Notes: generated from the letters alone by a model not told the origin. A stretch of 64,000 nt of DNA from Oxalicibacterium solurbis (GCF_014635845.1 NZ_BMDP01000003.1:434001-498000); one strand, 5' to 3'. Shown: positions 29,788 through 39,661, counted from the first letter of the stretch. Translations and numbers: made by a program.

Positions 29788-31260
29788 ATGCAGGCGCATC
29801 TGATCGACGTCGTCCGCCATCGCCTCGGTGCGGAAAACAATGCGGCCTGGGCGCTGGTCGTCGGCGACCTGATGCTGGACCGTTACCTGATCGGCGAAGT
29901 CGAACGCATTTCACCGGAAGCGCCGGTGCCGGTCGTGCTGCTGAAGCATCAATACGACCGCGTTGGCGGTGCGGCCAACGTCGCCGCCAATCTGGCAAAA
30001 CTCGGCGTGCCGACGCGTATTGCGGGTTGCGCTGGTAACGATGACGAAGCGCGACGGCTGATCGCCATGATGACGGAAATCGGCATTGCACCATCGGCAG
30101 TGCTGCAATCGCCGCAGCGGCCGACGACGACCAAGACGCGCATCCTCGGCGGCCATCAGCAGATGATGCGGCTGGACCAGGAAAGCCGCGCGCCGCTCGG
30201 CAATGACGAGACGCAGCAACTGCTGCAACTGGTATTGCAGCAGATCGACGAGAAGCCGGCCGTCGTCATTCTTTCCGATTACGCAAAGGGCGTACTCAGC
30301 AAGGCGCTGTGCGAGCAGGTGATCGCGCGCTGCCGGCAGGGCGGTATCAAGGTGCTGGTCGATCCGAAGGGATTGGATTACACCAAATATCATGGTGCAA
30401 CCGCACTGACGCCGAACAAGCGCGAGACGGCCGATGCCTGCAAGGTCGATGCGAAAGACAACGATGCGTTGCTGGCGGCAGCGACTGCATTGCGGCAATC
30501 GCTGGATCTCGAATTCCTGGCGATGACGCGCGGCGAGGAAGGTATTTCCATCATCGATGCGCAGCATACGCAACATATCTCGGCGACCGCCAAGCAAGTG
30601 TTCGACGTTTCCGGTGCCGGCGATACCGTGATCGCCACGCTGGCCGCCGGCCTGATCGGTGGCTTGCCGCATGGCGAAGCGCTGCAGCTGGCGAACATCG
30701 CGGCCGGCATCGTCGTCGGCAAGGTCGGCACGGTGCCGATCACGCGCGACGAATTGCTGCAGGAACTGGTGACGCAGGAATCGACGGCGCAGGTCAACAA
30801 GATCCACGATCTTGCAAGCTTGAAGGCGCAGGTGGAAGTCTGGAAGGCAGCCGGCCGCAAGGTCGTCTTCACCAACGGCTGTTTCGATTTGCTGCACGCG
30901 GGTCACGTCACGTATCTGGAAGCGGCGCGCAAGATGGGCGATCGCCTGGTGCTGGGCTTGAATACCGATGCGTCGGTGCGTGCGCTGAAAGGGCCGACGC
31001 GACCTGTGATTCACGAAGCCGATCGCGCACGTGTGCTGGCAGGGCTGGAGGCGATCGATGCCGTCATCCTGTTCGGCGAAGACACGCCATTGAAGCTGAT
31101 CAATGCGATCAAGCCGGATGTGCTGGTCAAGGGCAGCGATTACACGGAAGACCAGGTCGTCGGCGGCCGCGAAGTGAAGTCGTGGGGCGGTCGTGTAGCG
31201 CTGGTCGACGTCGTGCCGGGGCGCAGCACATCCAACATCATCGACAAACTTGCGCAGTGA
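29788..31260 (+). CDS. hldE: Bifunctional heptose 7-phosphate kinase/heptose 1-phosphate adenylyltransferase HldE
   Basis: The 490-residue protein has both domains of HldE (RfaE). The N-terminal PfkB-type kinase domain (about residues 1-330) has GGAANVAANLA and the catalytic GAGD motif with D279. The C-terminal nucleotidyltransferase domain (about residues 350-490) has TNGCFDLLHAGH (T362 onward, H370) and VKGSDYTEDQVVGG. It phosphorylates heptose 7-phosphate and then forms ADP-heptose. The two halves can be separate genes in Burkholderia; here they are fused. The epimerase gene hldD and phosphatase gmhB are not in the window. Confidence 0.94.
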   Translation: MQAHLIDVVRHRLGAENNAAWALVVGDLMLDRYLIGEVERISPEAPVPVVLLKHQYDRVGGAANVAANLAKLGVPTRIAGCAGNDDEARRLIAMMTEIGIAPSAVLQSPQRPTTTKTRILGGHQQMMRLDQESRAPLGNDETQQLLQLVLQQIDEKPAVVILSDYAKGVLSKALCEQVIARCRQGGIKVLVDPKGLDYTKYHGATALTPNKRETADACKVDAKDNDALLAAATALRQSLDLEFLAMTRGEEGISIIDAQHTQHISATAKQVFDVSGAGDTVIATLAAGLIGGLPHGEALQLANIAAGIVVGKVGTVPITRDELLQELVTQESTAQVNKIHDLASLKAQVEVWKAAGRKVVFTNGCFDLLHAGHVTYLEAARKMGDRLVLGLNTDASVRALKGPTRPVIHEADRARVLAGLEAIDAVILFGEDTPLKLINAIKPDVLVKGSDYTEDQVVGGREVKSWGGRVALVDVVPGRSTSNIIDKLAQ

Positions 31261-31358
31261 TATTGCGTGATTGACTTGCGTACCGGATACATCCCGGAAT
31301 CATCATTCCGCATCGATAGTGTGCGACGTACAATGGATGCAGATCTGTAGAGGCGAAG

Positions 31359-31577
31359 ATGAAAAAAGTAGGCTTGGATCAAGTGCGCATTGTCTGGTAC
31401 CAGGACTCGATTTCGGGTGAGACGGCATCTGCCGGCTATCACGGTGAGACGAAGAACTTCTGGGTACACCTCGAATACTTCCCGCGGGAAATCACGGAAG
31501 TCTATCTTCTGGAAGATGGCGAAGAACGACCGCATCCGCAGGCTAACTGGGCCTACGCACGCGGCATGCTGGTCTGA
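31359..31577 (+). CDS. Small hypothetical protein
   Basis: This 72-residue acidic protein begins MKKVGLDQVRIVWYQDS and has no membrane segment or recognised domain. Aromatic residues are frequent (WYQ, FWVHLEYF, NWAYA). GAGGCGA lies just upstream as a ribosome-binding site. It is convergent with another small gene, with 9 bp between their stops. It lies 98 bp after hldE but may have its own promoter. I do not recognise the family; the function is unknown. Confidence 0.6.
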   Translation: MKKVGLDQVRIVWYQDSISGETASAGYHGETKNFWVHLEYFPREITEVYLLEDGEERPHPQANWAYARGMLV

Positions 31578-31586
31578 CGTTACATC

Positions 31587-31811
31587 TTATTTCGGGAACA
31601 TGTCGAAGGCTTCGCCAACCTTCAGTGCGACGAGATCGTACAGCGAATGGCGCGGTTGCGGACCGGCGCGTTCGAAACCTTCTACCGTGTCGGGCTCGAC
31701 ACCTTCCGGCGGCGGCACAAACTGCATCCAGTCTTCATAGCCTGGATGCTCCTTCAGGCTGCGATTGAGTTCATCGAGAAATTCCTGCGTGCTCAGCTTC
31801 TTTCCGGCCAT
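31587..31811 (-). CDS. Small hypothetical protein
   Basis: This 74-residue protein begins MAGKKLSTQEFLDELNRSLK, with a strong AAGGAG site just upstream. It has a helical start, a central PPPEG segment and no cysteine, membrane segment or recognised domain. It is convergent with the 72-residue gene and lies 100 bp from the chemoreceptor on the same strand. The function is unknown. Confidence 0.65.
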   Translation of the reverse strand: MAGKKLSTQEFLDELNRSLKEHPGYEDWMQFVPPPEGVEPDTVEGFERAGPQPRHSLYDLVALKVGEAFDMFPK

Positions 31812-31911
31812 GGCAAGCTCCTTGTGAACGACGATGGCTTCAGCTTAACACGCTGTGCGTTTTGCGTAACGAACGGGATGCAGTGCGAGCGGCGTGCGAC
31901 CGCATGCCGCT

Positions 31912-33807
31912 TCAGGCTTTGTAGACGCCGCAACCGACAATCAGATCTTCATAGCGATCCAGGTACATGGATTTTGCTTCGACCTGTTTGGAAATCGGAT
32001 TGAGGAACATGTAGTCCTGCCAGCCACGCCCCTTGTCGGCGATGATGGCGATGCGCTCGCGCACATATGGTTTGCCCGCGCCATCTTTCGCGTCGATCAT
32101 GTCCTTGCCGATGTTGCCCGGATTGGCTCCGTGCGCCAGATTGCGGCCGTGCATGTCATAGACGACCACATACAGGTCGCGGTCGCAGAACGGTCCCAGC
32201 TTGTTGCTGATGTCGGCGAAGGCCTTGTCGCGGCCGTGTTCCTGCATGGCTTCGATGGCTTTGCCGACCATGTCCGCTGCTTCTTCCATCGAGCCGTGGC
32301 TGCCGGTCTTGATGGTGAAGACGCCGACCACGTTGTTCAATTCGGCGGTCTGGCTTTGCAGTGCATCGGCTGCTGCTGCAGCCTGTTCGACCAGTGCCGC
32401 GTTCTGCTGCGTGACCTGATCCATCTGCACGATGGCCTGATTGATCTGTTCGATGCCGCTGCTCTGTTCGCGGCTGGCGTTGCTGATTTCGCCCATGATG
32501 TCGTTGACGCGCTTGATGCTGGCGACGACTTCCTTCATCGTTGTGCCGGCTTGCGTCACCAGCTTGCTGCCGTCCTGCACCTTGCCGGCGGAATCTTCGA
32601 TCAGCCCCTTGATTTCGCGCGCGGCGGTCGAGCTGCGCTGTGCCAGACTGCGCACCTCGCCGGCGACGACGGCGAATCCCCTGCCCTGTTCGCCGGCACG
32701 TGCTGCTTCGACGGCCGCGTTCAATGCGAGGATGTTGGTCTGGAAGGCGATGCCGTCGATCACGCTGATGATGTCGACGATGCGTTTCGACGATTGGTTG
32801 ATCGCATCCATCGTGTCGACGACTTCGCCGACGACTTCGCCGCCGCGCACGGCAACGTCCGATGCGGTGCGCGCCAGCTGATTGGCTTCGTCGGCATTGG
32901 CGGCATTTTCCTTGACGGTCGATGTCATCTCTTCCATCGCCGAGGCGGTTTCTTCCAGCGCGCTGGCTTGCTGTTCGGTGCGCGACGACAGGTCGAGATT
33001 GCCGTCGGCGATTTCCTGCGTGGCGGTGGACAGCATTTCGGTGCCGCGGCGGATGTGCCAGACGACGTTCGCCAGTCCCTGGCCGATGCTGTTGATCGCG
33101 GCGATCAGCTGGCCGATTTCATCACGGCGCGCGGTGTCCAGACGCGTGGTCAGATCGCCCGACGCGAGTTGGCGCGCGACCTCTGTTGCCTGCTCCAGCG
33201 GGCGTGTCAGCATCTTGCGAATGACGGCGTACAACAGCACGGCAAGAACCACCAGTGCGGCCAGCGCAGCCAGTGCCGACCAGTTGCGCAAGGTCGTCGC
33301 TTCGTGTGAGAACTCGCTCGCGTCGGTTTCGCCGACGACGACCCAGTTGCGATCCGGGAAGTAGCTGAAGATCGCCATACGCTCGGCGCCGTTGCCGGCC
33401 GGTCGATAGCGGATCACGCCATTCTTGCGTTCCAGTATTTCCTTGACGATGGCGCGGCCGTCGGCAGCCTGATCGGCCAGTACATTCTGGCCTTCGCGCG
33501 TGGCGGCGATGAGCAGCTTGCCGTAATCGGCACCCGGCGCGGCGTCGAGCACATGGTAACCGCCGCTCTTGCCGACTTTCAGCGACAGCAGCCGGTCGCG
33601 AATCAGCGCGGGATCGCGCGTCATGCCGATGACGAGCTGGCTTTTCGTGCCGACTTCTTCCGCAGCCGTGCGTTCTAGCAGGTCAGTAGTGGCGTGACCA
33701 TTGGCCCAGACGAAGACGCCGAACACCAGCGCGATCAGGACGAAAGAAATGGTGGACAGCCTGGTGCCTATGCCAAGCCTGGAGAGAGAGCGGGTGATGC
33801 GATTCAT
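31912..33807 (-). CDS. Methyl-accepting chemotaxis protein with N-terminal and C-terminal Cache-like domains
   Basis: This 631-residue chemoreceptor starts with a membrane segment near residues 15-36, a periplasmic Cache-like sensor (about residues 40-180, including GGYHVLDAAPGADYGKL), a second membrane segment and a HAMP domain. The signalling domain carries the hairpin IDGIAFQTNILALNAAVEAA. After it comes a further domain of about 110 residues (FCDRDLYVVVYDMHGRNLAH through RYEDLIVGCGVY) that looks like a single-Cache sensor; it would lie in the cytoplasm. The start at ATG 33807 is one of two possible; 33816 adds three residues. Ligands are unknown. Confidence 0.88.
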   Translation of the reverse strand: MNRITRSLSRLGIGTRLSTISFVLIALVFGVFVWANGHATTDLLERTAAEEVGTKSQLVIGMTRDPALIRDRLLSLKVGKSGGYHVLDAAPGADYGKLLIAATREGQNVLADQAADGRAIVKEILERKNGVIRYRPAGNGAERMAIFSYFPDRNWVVVGETDASEFSHEATTLRNWSALAALAALVVLAVLLYAVIRKMLTRPLEQATEVARQLASGDLTTRLDTARRDEIGQLIAAINSIGQGLANVVWHIRRGTEMLSTATQEIADGNLDLSSRTEQQASALEETASAMEEMTSTVKENAANADEANQLARTASDVAVRGGEVVGEVVDTMDAINQSSKRIVDIISVIDGIAFQTNILALNAAVEAARAGEQGRGFAVVAGEVRSLAQRSSTAAREIKGLIEDSAGKVQDGSKLVTQAGTTMKEVVASIKRVNDIMGEISNASREQSSGIEQINQAIVQMDQVTQQNAALVEQAAAAADALQSQTAELNNVVGVFTIKTGSHGSMEEAADMVGKAIEAMQEHGRDKAFADISNKLGPFCDRDLYVVVYDMHGRNLAHGANPGNIGKDMIDAKDGAGKPYVRERIAIIADKGRGWQDYMFLNPISKQVEAKSMYLDRYEDLIVGCGVYKA

Positions 33808-34010
33808 ACCGTACATCCATTCACAAACAAGCGTGCAACAGGGTCATTCCTTACGGAAACATGATAAACGTATTCGCGATGGCCGCGCGTCTGTTTGCAA
33901 GGTCGACGAGATCATGCAAAACAGTCATCTATCAGCATCGGTGCGTCACGCGATATGTCTTGAGTTATATCTTGTATATCGGCCGGTTTTCGAAAAACGA
34001 TAGACAGGCG

Positions 34011-34039
34011 ACTTGCCGCATTAAACGTATGCGGCAAGT
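34011..34039 (-). terminator. Candidate terminator downstream of ompW
   Basis: ACTTGCCGCAT (34011-34021) and ATGCGGCAAGT (34029-34039) form a perfect 11-bp stem with a 7-base loop. On the minus strand, the direction of ompW, the T-rich part starts only about 12 bases after the stem, so it is not a textbook Rho-independent terminator. Confidence 0.5.
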
Positions 34040-34099
34040 CCTTGAATTTGCAGGGGAATGAAAACGAGAAACCGACGGCGATTACCGCCGGACGGAGAA

Positions 34100-34828
34100 T
34101 TAAAACTTGTAGCCGATGGACAAAAAGGTAACGTAGGGATCCAGTGTGAGGTTGGTTCTGGCCCGGCTGATTATATTGCCGCTGGCATCCCTTCCGGTGA
34201 GATCGGCATCGGTATCCAGCGGGATGTAGGACAGCGAAAAGCCCACCGACCAGTTCTTGTCGAGGTTGTAATTGATGCCGATATTGGCAACCGGCGCCCA
34301 CGAGGAGCTGAGTTTGGCACTGGCTGAACCGCCTGGTACCGGTGCAATGAAGCTTTGCAGTGCCGGTGTCAGTTCCACGCTGGTGTACCAGACATGGGTG
34401 GCACCTATCCCCACAAAGGGCCGCCACTTGTCGTTGGCATCGCCGAAGAACCACTTTGCGACGACGGCCGGGCTCCATTGCTTGGCGCTGCCCAGTCTGC
34501 CCAGTTGGGATAGCGAACCATCGCCATCCAGATGGAATTTCGGCGGGGCGCCGGCATCCAGCGTCAGGGCAAAATTGTCGGTAAAGAAATGCGTGTAGGC
34601 GATGCCGAGGGTATCCGCGCTATCCACCTTGGCGCCTGTTCCCGACAGCCTGCCTGCCGGCGGCTGCACCAGCGTCAGCGGATCGCTGGAATCGTCGGTG
34701 TACAGATGGAACCAGCCCAGTTGAACGATATTGCTGCCCGCGCTTTGTGCGGCGGCGGGTGAAGAAAATGCCGCCAAAAGGAAAATGGCGGCAGCTTGCG
34801 GCAACAACACACTGAACGGTTTTTTCAT
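34100..34828 (-). CDS. ompW: OmpW-family outer-membrane protein
   Basis: The 242-residue protein has a signal peptide ending near SSPAAAQSAG and an eight-strand barrel. Typical OmpW features are GIAYTHFFTDNFAL, the KWRPFVGIGATHVWY strand, VANIGINYNLDKNWSVGFSLSYIP (shown in parts) and the C-terminal aromatic LSIGYKF for barrel assembly. OmpW forms a narrow hydrophobic channel in the outer membrane. It stands alone, with a stem-loop downstream. A signal for oxygen or iron control was not recognised in its 5' region. Confidence 0.9.
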   Translation of the reverse strand: MKKPFSVLLPQAAAIFLLAAFSSPAAAQSAGSNIVQLGWFHLYTDDSSDPLTLVQPPAGRLSGTGAKVDSADTLGIAYTHFFTDNFALTLDAGAPPKFHLDGDGSLSQLGRLGSAKQWSPAVVAKWFFGDANDKWRPFVGIGATHVWYTSVELTPALQSFIAPVPGGSASAKLSSSWAPVANIGINYNLDKNWSVGFSLSYIPLDTDADLTGRDASGNIISRARTNLTLDPYVTFLSIGYKF

Positions 34829-35064
34829 CGTCGTCCCCTATCTGGTTTTGACGTCGCTCCCTGTGGTTTGAAGTGCTGCCGTTTCAGTGTAATCAGGCGG
34901 CCTGCAACGCGCCAGCGTTATTTTTAATTCAATTATTTGGAGCAAGCTTGCCTGGCGGATACCAGGGAGCAAGAATCGACGGTCCGGTCGGAAAAGCGTA
35001 TAGTGCTGCGAACGAGAAGCGTTTGCAGGCGATGTCCTGCCCGTTTCGCTTGCCGAAAAGAGCC

Positions 35065-35352
35065 ATGGATACAACACGACAATTTCTCGCTTTTCTCGAT
35101 CGCGTGATCATGCAGCCGCACAGTGAAAGCTATCGCGGCTGGCAGATACGTGTGGAGGTTGCGGGCGATTCCTTCGTCGGCGAGGGCAATCAATGCGTGT
35201 CTCGCTATATTCCCAACATCGTCGCGATCGAACCGCTGTCGATCGGATTCCGTGAATTGAAGGTGCCGGTCGATGCTGTCTATGCGACGCCGCAGCATTG
35301 CATCCAGGGCGGTATCGCCGTGGCGCGCGATTTCATCGACGCCAGAAAATAA
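35065..35352 (+). CDS. Small hypothetical protein
   Basis: The 95-residue protein starts at ATG 35065, preceded by AAAAGAG. It has no signal peptide, membrane segment or recognised domain. The pattern EVAGDSFVGEGNQCVSRYIP suggests a small beta-rich fold, and there are two cysteines. It is followed at once by a bidirectional terminator and faces ahpF. The longer upstream frame lacks a usable start. The function is unknown. Confidence 0.6.
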   Translation: MDTTRQFLAFLDRVIMQPHSESYRGWQIRVEVAGDSFVGEGNQCVSRYIPNIVAIEPLSIGFRELKVPVDAVYATPQHCIQGGIAVARDFIDARK

Positions 35353-35370
35353 AAGCGTCTTCCATAAAAT

Positions 35371-35407
35371 AAAAAGCCGCATACCTTGCCGGGTATGCGG
35401 CTTTTTT
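35371..35407. terminator. Bidirectional Rho-independent terminator between the small gene and ahpF
   Basis: The stem GCCGCATACC (35376-35385) pairs with GGTATGCGGC (35392-35401), preceded by AAAAA and followed by TTTTTT. Being symmetric, it can end both the plus-strand small gene and minus-strand ahpF. Confidence 0.92.
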
Positions 35408-35423
35408 ACTGTGCAGCGTCAGC

Positions 35424-37019
35424 TCAGGCGGTGACAGCCTCGCCGTTTTTGACTGCGACGATTTCCTCGTCCACCGAACTGCGGATCAGGTAATCGAAGG
35501 CCGACAGCGATGCCTTCGCGCCCTCGCCGACTGCGATTACGATCTGCTTGTACGGCACCGTCGTTACGTCGCCGGCAGCGAACACGCCGGGGATCGATGT
35601 ACGGCCATGCGCATCGACTTCGATTTCACCGTGACGCGACAGTGCCACCGTGCCCTTCAGCCATTCGGTGTTCGGCACCAGACCGATCTGGATGAATACG
35701 CCTTCCAGTTCGACAGTCTTGGTCTCTTCAGTATTGCGATCCTTGTAGAGCAGACCATTTACGCGTTTGCCATCGCCAGTGATTTCGCTGGTTTGTGCCG
35801 ACGTGATTACAGTGACATTCGGCAGGCTGTGCAGCTTCTTCTGCAGCACGGCATCGGCACGCAGTTCCGGTGCGAATTCGAGCAGCGTCACATGACCGAC
35901 GATGCCGGCCAGATCGATCGCAGCTTCGACGCCCGAGTTGCCGCCGCCGATCACGGCCACGCGCTTGCCCTTGAACAACGGGCCATCGCAGTGCGGGCAG
36001 TAGGCTACGCCGTGATTGCGATACTCCGCTTCACCCGGCACGTTGATGGTTTTCCAGCGTGCGCCGGTCGACAGGATCACGGTTTTGCCTTTCAGCGAAC
36101 CGCCGTCTTTCAGCTTGATCTCGATCAGTTTGCCCGGCACCAGTTCGGCGGCCTGTTGCACGTTCATGATGTCGACGTCGTATTCGCGCACGTGCTGCTC
36201 CAGCGCAACGGCGAATTTCGGGCCTTCGGTGGCTTGCACCGACACGAAGTTCTCGATCGCCAGCGTATCCAGCACTTGGCCGCCGAAACGTTCGGCGACG
36301 ACACCGGTGCGAATGCCCTTACGCGCTGCATAGATGGCTGCCGCGGCACCTGCAGGGCCGCCGCCGACGATCAGCACGTCGTACGGTTCTTTCGCGCTCA
36401 GTTCTTCCTGTTTGCGCTTGTTGCCGCCGGTGTCGAGCTTGGCCAGAATCTGTTCGATGCTGACGCGGCCGGATTCAAACGGTTGTCCGTTCATGAAGGT
36501 GGTCGGCACCGCCATGATTTCGCGATCCTTGACTTCGTCTTGGAACAGGCCGCCGTCGATCGTGATTGCCTTGATGCGCGGATTGAGCAATGCCATCACG
36601 TTGAAGGCTTGCACGACTTCCGGGCAGTTATGGCACGACAACGACATATAGGTTTCGAAGGTGTAATCGCCATCCAGATTGCGGATCTGCTCGATGACGG
36701 ATTCTTCGAGTTTCAACGGGTGGCCGCCGGTCTGCAGCAGTGCGAGCACCAGCGACGTGAATTCGTGGCCCATCGGAATCGCGGCGAACTGAATGCCTGC
36801 GTGTGCGTCCGGGCGCTTGATGACAAAGGAAGGCTTGCGCTCGTCATCGTCGGTGCGTTCGACCAAAGTGATCTTGTCGCTCAATACGACGATTTCCTGC
36901 AGCAGTTCCTGCAGTTCGCGCGATTTTTCGCCGCCATCGAGCGATGCAACGATCTCGATCGGCTGCACGATGCGCTCCAAATAGCCTTTCAATTGGTCTC
37001 TGAGATTTGCATCCAGCAT
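35424..37019 (-). CDS. ahpF: Alkyl hydroperoxide reductase subunit F
   Basis: The 531-residue flavoprotein reduces AhpC with NADH. It has an N-terminal tandem thioredoxin-like domain with the redox pair C129/C132 (CHNC), an FAD domain starting at [18 protein letters not shown], the second redox pair C341/C344 (CPHC), and an NADH domain with [16 protein letters not shown]. The C-terminal FAD motif is [16 protein letters not shown]. Lengths and spacing match E. coli AhpF. It is downstream of ahpC with an intergenic hairpin and ends at a bidirectional terminator. Confidence 0.96.
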   Translation of the reverse strand: MLDANLRDQLKGYLERIVQPIEIVASLDGGEKSRELQELLQEIVVLSDKITLVERTDDDERKPSFVIKRPDAHAGIQFAAIPMGHEFTSLVLALLQTGGHPLKLEESVIEQIRNLDGDYTFETYMSLSCHNCPEVVQAFNVMALLNPRIKAITIDGGLFQDEVKDREIMAVPTTFMNGQPFESGRVSIEQILAKLDTGGNKRKQEELSAKEPYDVLIVGGGPAGAAAAIYAARKGIRTGVVAERFGGQVLDTLAIENFVSVQATEGPKFAVALEQHVREYDVDIMNVQQAAELVPGKLIEIKLKDGGSLKGKTVILSTGARWKTINVPGEAEYRNHGVAYCPHCDGPLFKGKRVAVIGGGNSGVEAAIDLAGIVGHVTLLEFAPELRADAVLQKKLHSLPNVTVITSAQTSEITGDGKRVNGLLYKDRNTEETKTVELEGVFIQIGLVPNTEWLKGTVALSRHGEIEVDAHGRTSIPGVFAAGDVTTVPYKQIVIAVGEGAKASLSAFDYLIRSSVDEEIVAVKNGEAVTA

Positions 37020-37055
37020 GATGGTCCCTACTTTCTTTCGTTAGATTTTGCTGCT

Positions 37056-37078
37056 GCCGAACCCGGCACGGGTTCGGC
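37056..37078 (-). other. Intercistronic hairpin between ahpC and ahpF
   Basis: GCCGAACCC (37056-37064) and GGGTTCGGC (37070-37078) form a perfect 9-bp stem with a 5-base loop. There is no T-run. It could stabilise or partially terminate the ahpC message, giving more AhpC than AhpF. Confidence 0.55.
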
Positions 37079-37108
37079 GATGCAGCGGACTTGCCTGTTA
37101 CTGCCTGA

Positions 37109-37672
37109 TTAGATCTTGCCGACCAGGTCCAGCGACGGAGCCAGGGTCTTTTCGCCTTCTTTCCACTTGGCCGGGCACACTTCGTTCGGGTGGGCAGCCG
37201 TGTACTGTGCAGCTTTCAGCTTGCGCAGGGTTTCGGAAACGTCGCGAGCGATTTCATTCGAGTGGATTTCCAGGGTCTTGATGACACCGTCCGGATTGAT
37301 GATGAACGTACCGCGCAGCGCCAGGCCTTCTTCCGGAATGTGCACGCCGAAAGCGTTGGTCAGCTGGTGCGTCGGATCGCCGACCAGCGGGAATTTCGCC
37401 TTGCCGACGGCCGGCGAGGTTTCATGCCAGACCTTGTGCGAGAAGTGCGTGTCGGTGGTGACGATGTAGACTTCGGTGCCCAGTTTCTGGAATTCGGCAT
37501 AGCTGTCGGCCGCGTCTTCGACTTCAGTCGGGCAGTTGAACGTGAAGGCTGCCGGCATGAAGATCAGGACAGACCATTTGCCCTTCAGCGACTGTTCCGT
37601 GACTTCGATGAACTTGCCATTGTGGAAAGCCTGGGTCTTGAAGGGTTGGACTTGGGTATTGATAAGAGACAT
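37109..37672 (-). CDS. ahpC: Alkyl hydroperoxide reductase subunit C (typical 2-Cys peroxiredoxin)
   Basis: The 187-residue protein has the peroxidatic cysteine C47 in FNCPTE and the resolving cysteine C166 in EVCPAKW, as in AhpC of E. coli. It reduces hydrogen peroxide and organic hydroperoxides and is re-reduced by AhpF. ATG 37672 was chosen because AAAAGGAAAAG is upstream and the start MSLINTQVQPFKTQAF matches the family; a longer frame to 37738 has no support. It leads an ahpC-ahpF unit. A promoter candidate with an inverted repeat lies at 37751-37788. Confidence 0.96.
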   Translation of the reverse strand: MSLINTQVQPFKTQAFHNGKFIEVTEQSLKGKWSVLIFMPAAFTFNCPTEVEDAADSYAEFQKLGTEVYIVTTDTHFSHKVWHETSPAVGKAKFPLVGDPTHQLTNAFGVHIPEEGLALRGTFIINPDGVIKTLEIHSNEIARDVSETLRKLKAAQYTAAHPNEVCPAKWKEGEKTLAPSLDLVGKI

Positions 37673-37750
37673 GTCGCTTTTCCTTTTGGGTTGGGTTGAA
37701 AAGTGGGTTAAAAAAGCATGAGTTCGAATGTTAGACAAATTCGACTCATT

Positions 37751-37788
37751 TGCATAATTGATTTATTTTAGAAAACCAATTTGTTTTC
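37751..37788 (-). promoter_or_regulatory. Candidate ahpC promoter with overlapping inverted repeat
   Basis: On the minus strand TTGGTT (37779-37774) and TATGCA (37756-37751) are separated by exactly 17 bp. The inverted repeat GAAAAC (37771-37776)/GTTTTC (37783-37788), with a 6-base spacer, overlaps the -35 element. That is a natural place for a peroxide-responsive activator such as OxyR, but the OxyR consensus itself was not recognised. Confidence 0.4.
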
Positions 37789-38052
37789 GCTATGGTAAAG
37801 GCGAAGCAGTAGCCAGTAACGAATTGACTATTATGCAGCCTTTTGAAGACATTGCCGTGACGGCTTCCTGCTGCGCCCATGCGGTTTCAACGTAGCTTCG
37901 ATGAGACTTCAACGCTGCCGGACTGTTCCGCGCGGTTCTCCGGCCATCGGCCTACGTGAACGAGCCTGGACGATGCCCTTATAATGGCAAGCTTCCCGTA
38001 GCGAACCGCATGCGTGCGGTTTCTCTTTTTGCATTTCAATCAAGCTGTTGTC
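37789..38052. other. Intergenic region between ahpC and aldolase genes
   Basis: The ahpC-proximal end is AT-rich and holds its promoter region; the rest is the 5' region of the class II aldolase gene. No small gene, RNA or repeat could be supported here. Confidence 0.4.
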
Positions 38053-38817
38053 ATGAATAATTCCCTTCCCGCTTCCCCGCCAGCCGGCATCAGCCCTGCC
38101 GAATGGCAGGTGCGCGTCGATCTGGCCGCCTGCTACCGTCTTTGCGCACTGAAGAATTGGGACGACCTGATTTACACGCATATCTCGGCCACGGTGCCGG
38201 GCGAGGAAGGTCGTTTCCTGATCAACCCGTTCGGCTGGCGTTTCGACGAGATCACCGCTTCCAGCCTGGTGAAGATCGACATCCACGGCAACATCATCGG
38301 CGACCAGAGCGCGCGTGTGAACGTGACAGGTTTTGCGATTCACGGCGCAGTGCATGCGGCGCGCAAGGATGCGATGTGCGTGATGCATCTGCATAACGAA
38401 AACGGTGTCGCCATCGGCATGCAAAAGGGCGGCCTGCTGCCGCTGTCGCAGCATGCGCTGCGTTTCTATGAGCAGATGGGTTATCACGATTACGAAGGGC
38501 TGGCGCTGTCGGCTGCCGAACAGACACGGCTGATCGAACGCCTGGGCGACTATCCGGCGATGCTGTTGCGCAATCACGGCACGCTGGTTTCCGGCCGTAC
38601 CGTTGCGGAAGCCTATGTGCTGATGGATACGCTGGACAAGGCCTGCTCGTTCCAGCTGAAGGCACAATCGGGCGGCGGTCCGTTGAACATCCCATCGCCG
38701 GAAGTCTGCGCGAAGACGTACAAGGAACTGCTGGGCGATGGCTCGCCGGAAGGCGTACTGGAATGGCCGGCACTGCTGCACAAGCTGGATGCGATTTCGC
38801 CGTCGTATCGAGACTGA
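38053..38817 (+). CDS. Class II aldolase/adducin family protein
   Basis: This 254-residue protein is a single class II aldolase domain. The zinc-binding histidines are in MHLHNENG and the later LLRNHGTL motif, and IYTHISATVPG near residue 40 is the substrate phosphate-binding side. Family members cleave or epimerise sugar phosphates, or act on related hydroxyacids; the longer adducin-type members in proteobacteria have no assigned reaction. ATG 38053 was chosen over 38014 from the normal family start. The following tautomerase gene lies 53 bp downstream. Confidence 0.85.
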   Translation: MNNSLPASPPAGISPAEWQVRVDLAACYRLCALKNWDDLIYTHISATVPGEEGRFLINPFGWRFDEITASSLVKIDIHGNIIGDQSARVNVTGFAIHGAVHAARKDAMCVMHLHNENGVAIGMQKGGLLPLSQHALRFYEQMGYHDYEGLALSAAEQTRLIERLGDYPAMLLRNHGTLVSGRTVAEAYVLMDTLDKACSFQLKAQSGGGPLNIPSPEVCAKTYKELLGDGSPEGVLEWPALLHKLDAISPSYRD

Positions 38818-38870
38818 CCGGCGATTGTTCGCACCCCGTACCGAATCATCATCAACCGAAAGGGAAAATC

Positions 38871-39059
38871 ATGCCAACCATCAACGTTCAATTGTTCGAA
38901 GGCCGTACGCTGGAGCAGAAACGCGCATTCGTCAAAGCTGTCACCGAGGCGACGGTCGCCACGCTGGGTTCTTCGGCGGAATCGGTCGATATCCTGATCA
39001 CCGAACTCAAGCGCGAGGACTGGGCCACCGGCGGCGTGCTGTGGTCGGAAAAGGAGTGA
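38871..39059 (+). CDS. 4-Oxalocrotonate tautomerase family protein
   Basis: The 62-residue protein begins with Met then Pro (MPTINVQLFEGRTLEQK), so after Met removal Pro1 is the catalytic base, as in 4-oxalocrotonate tautomerase. A ribosome-binding site AAAGGGA lies upstream. Such enzymes isomerise unsaturated keto acids and form hexamers. It lies next to a class II aldolase and could share its pathway, but no aromatic-degradation genes are nearby. A strong terminator follows. Confidence 0.88.
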   Translation: MPTINVQLFEGRTLEQKRAFVKAVTEATVATLGSSAESVDILITELKREDWATGGVLWSEKE

Positions 39060-39064
39060 ATTGA

Positions 39065-39610
<546 letters not shown>

Positions 39611-39661
39611 GACCGAGGCTGTTGCAGAAAATCCCTACTCTCTTCCAAGTTATTGAATTTG

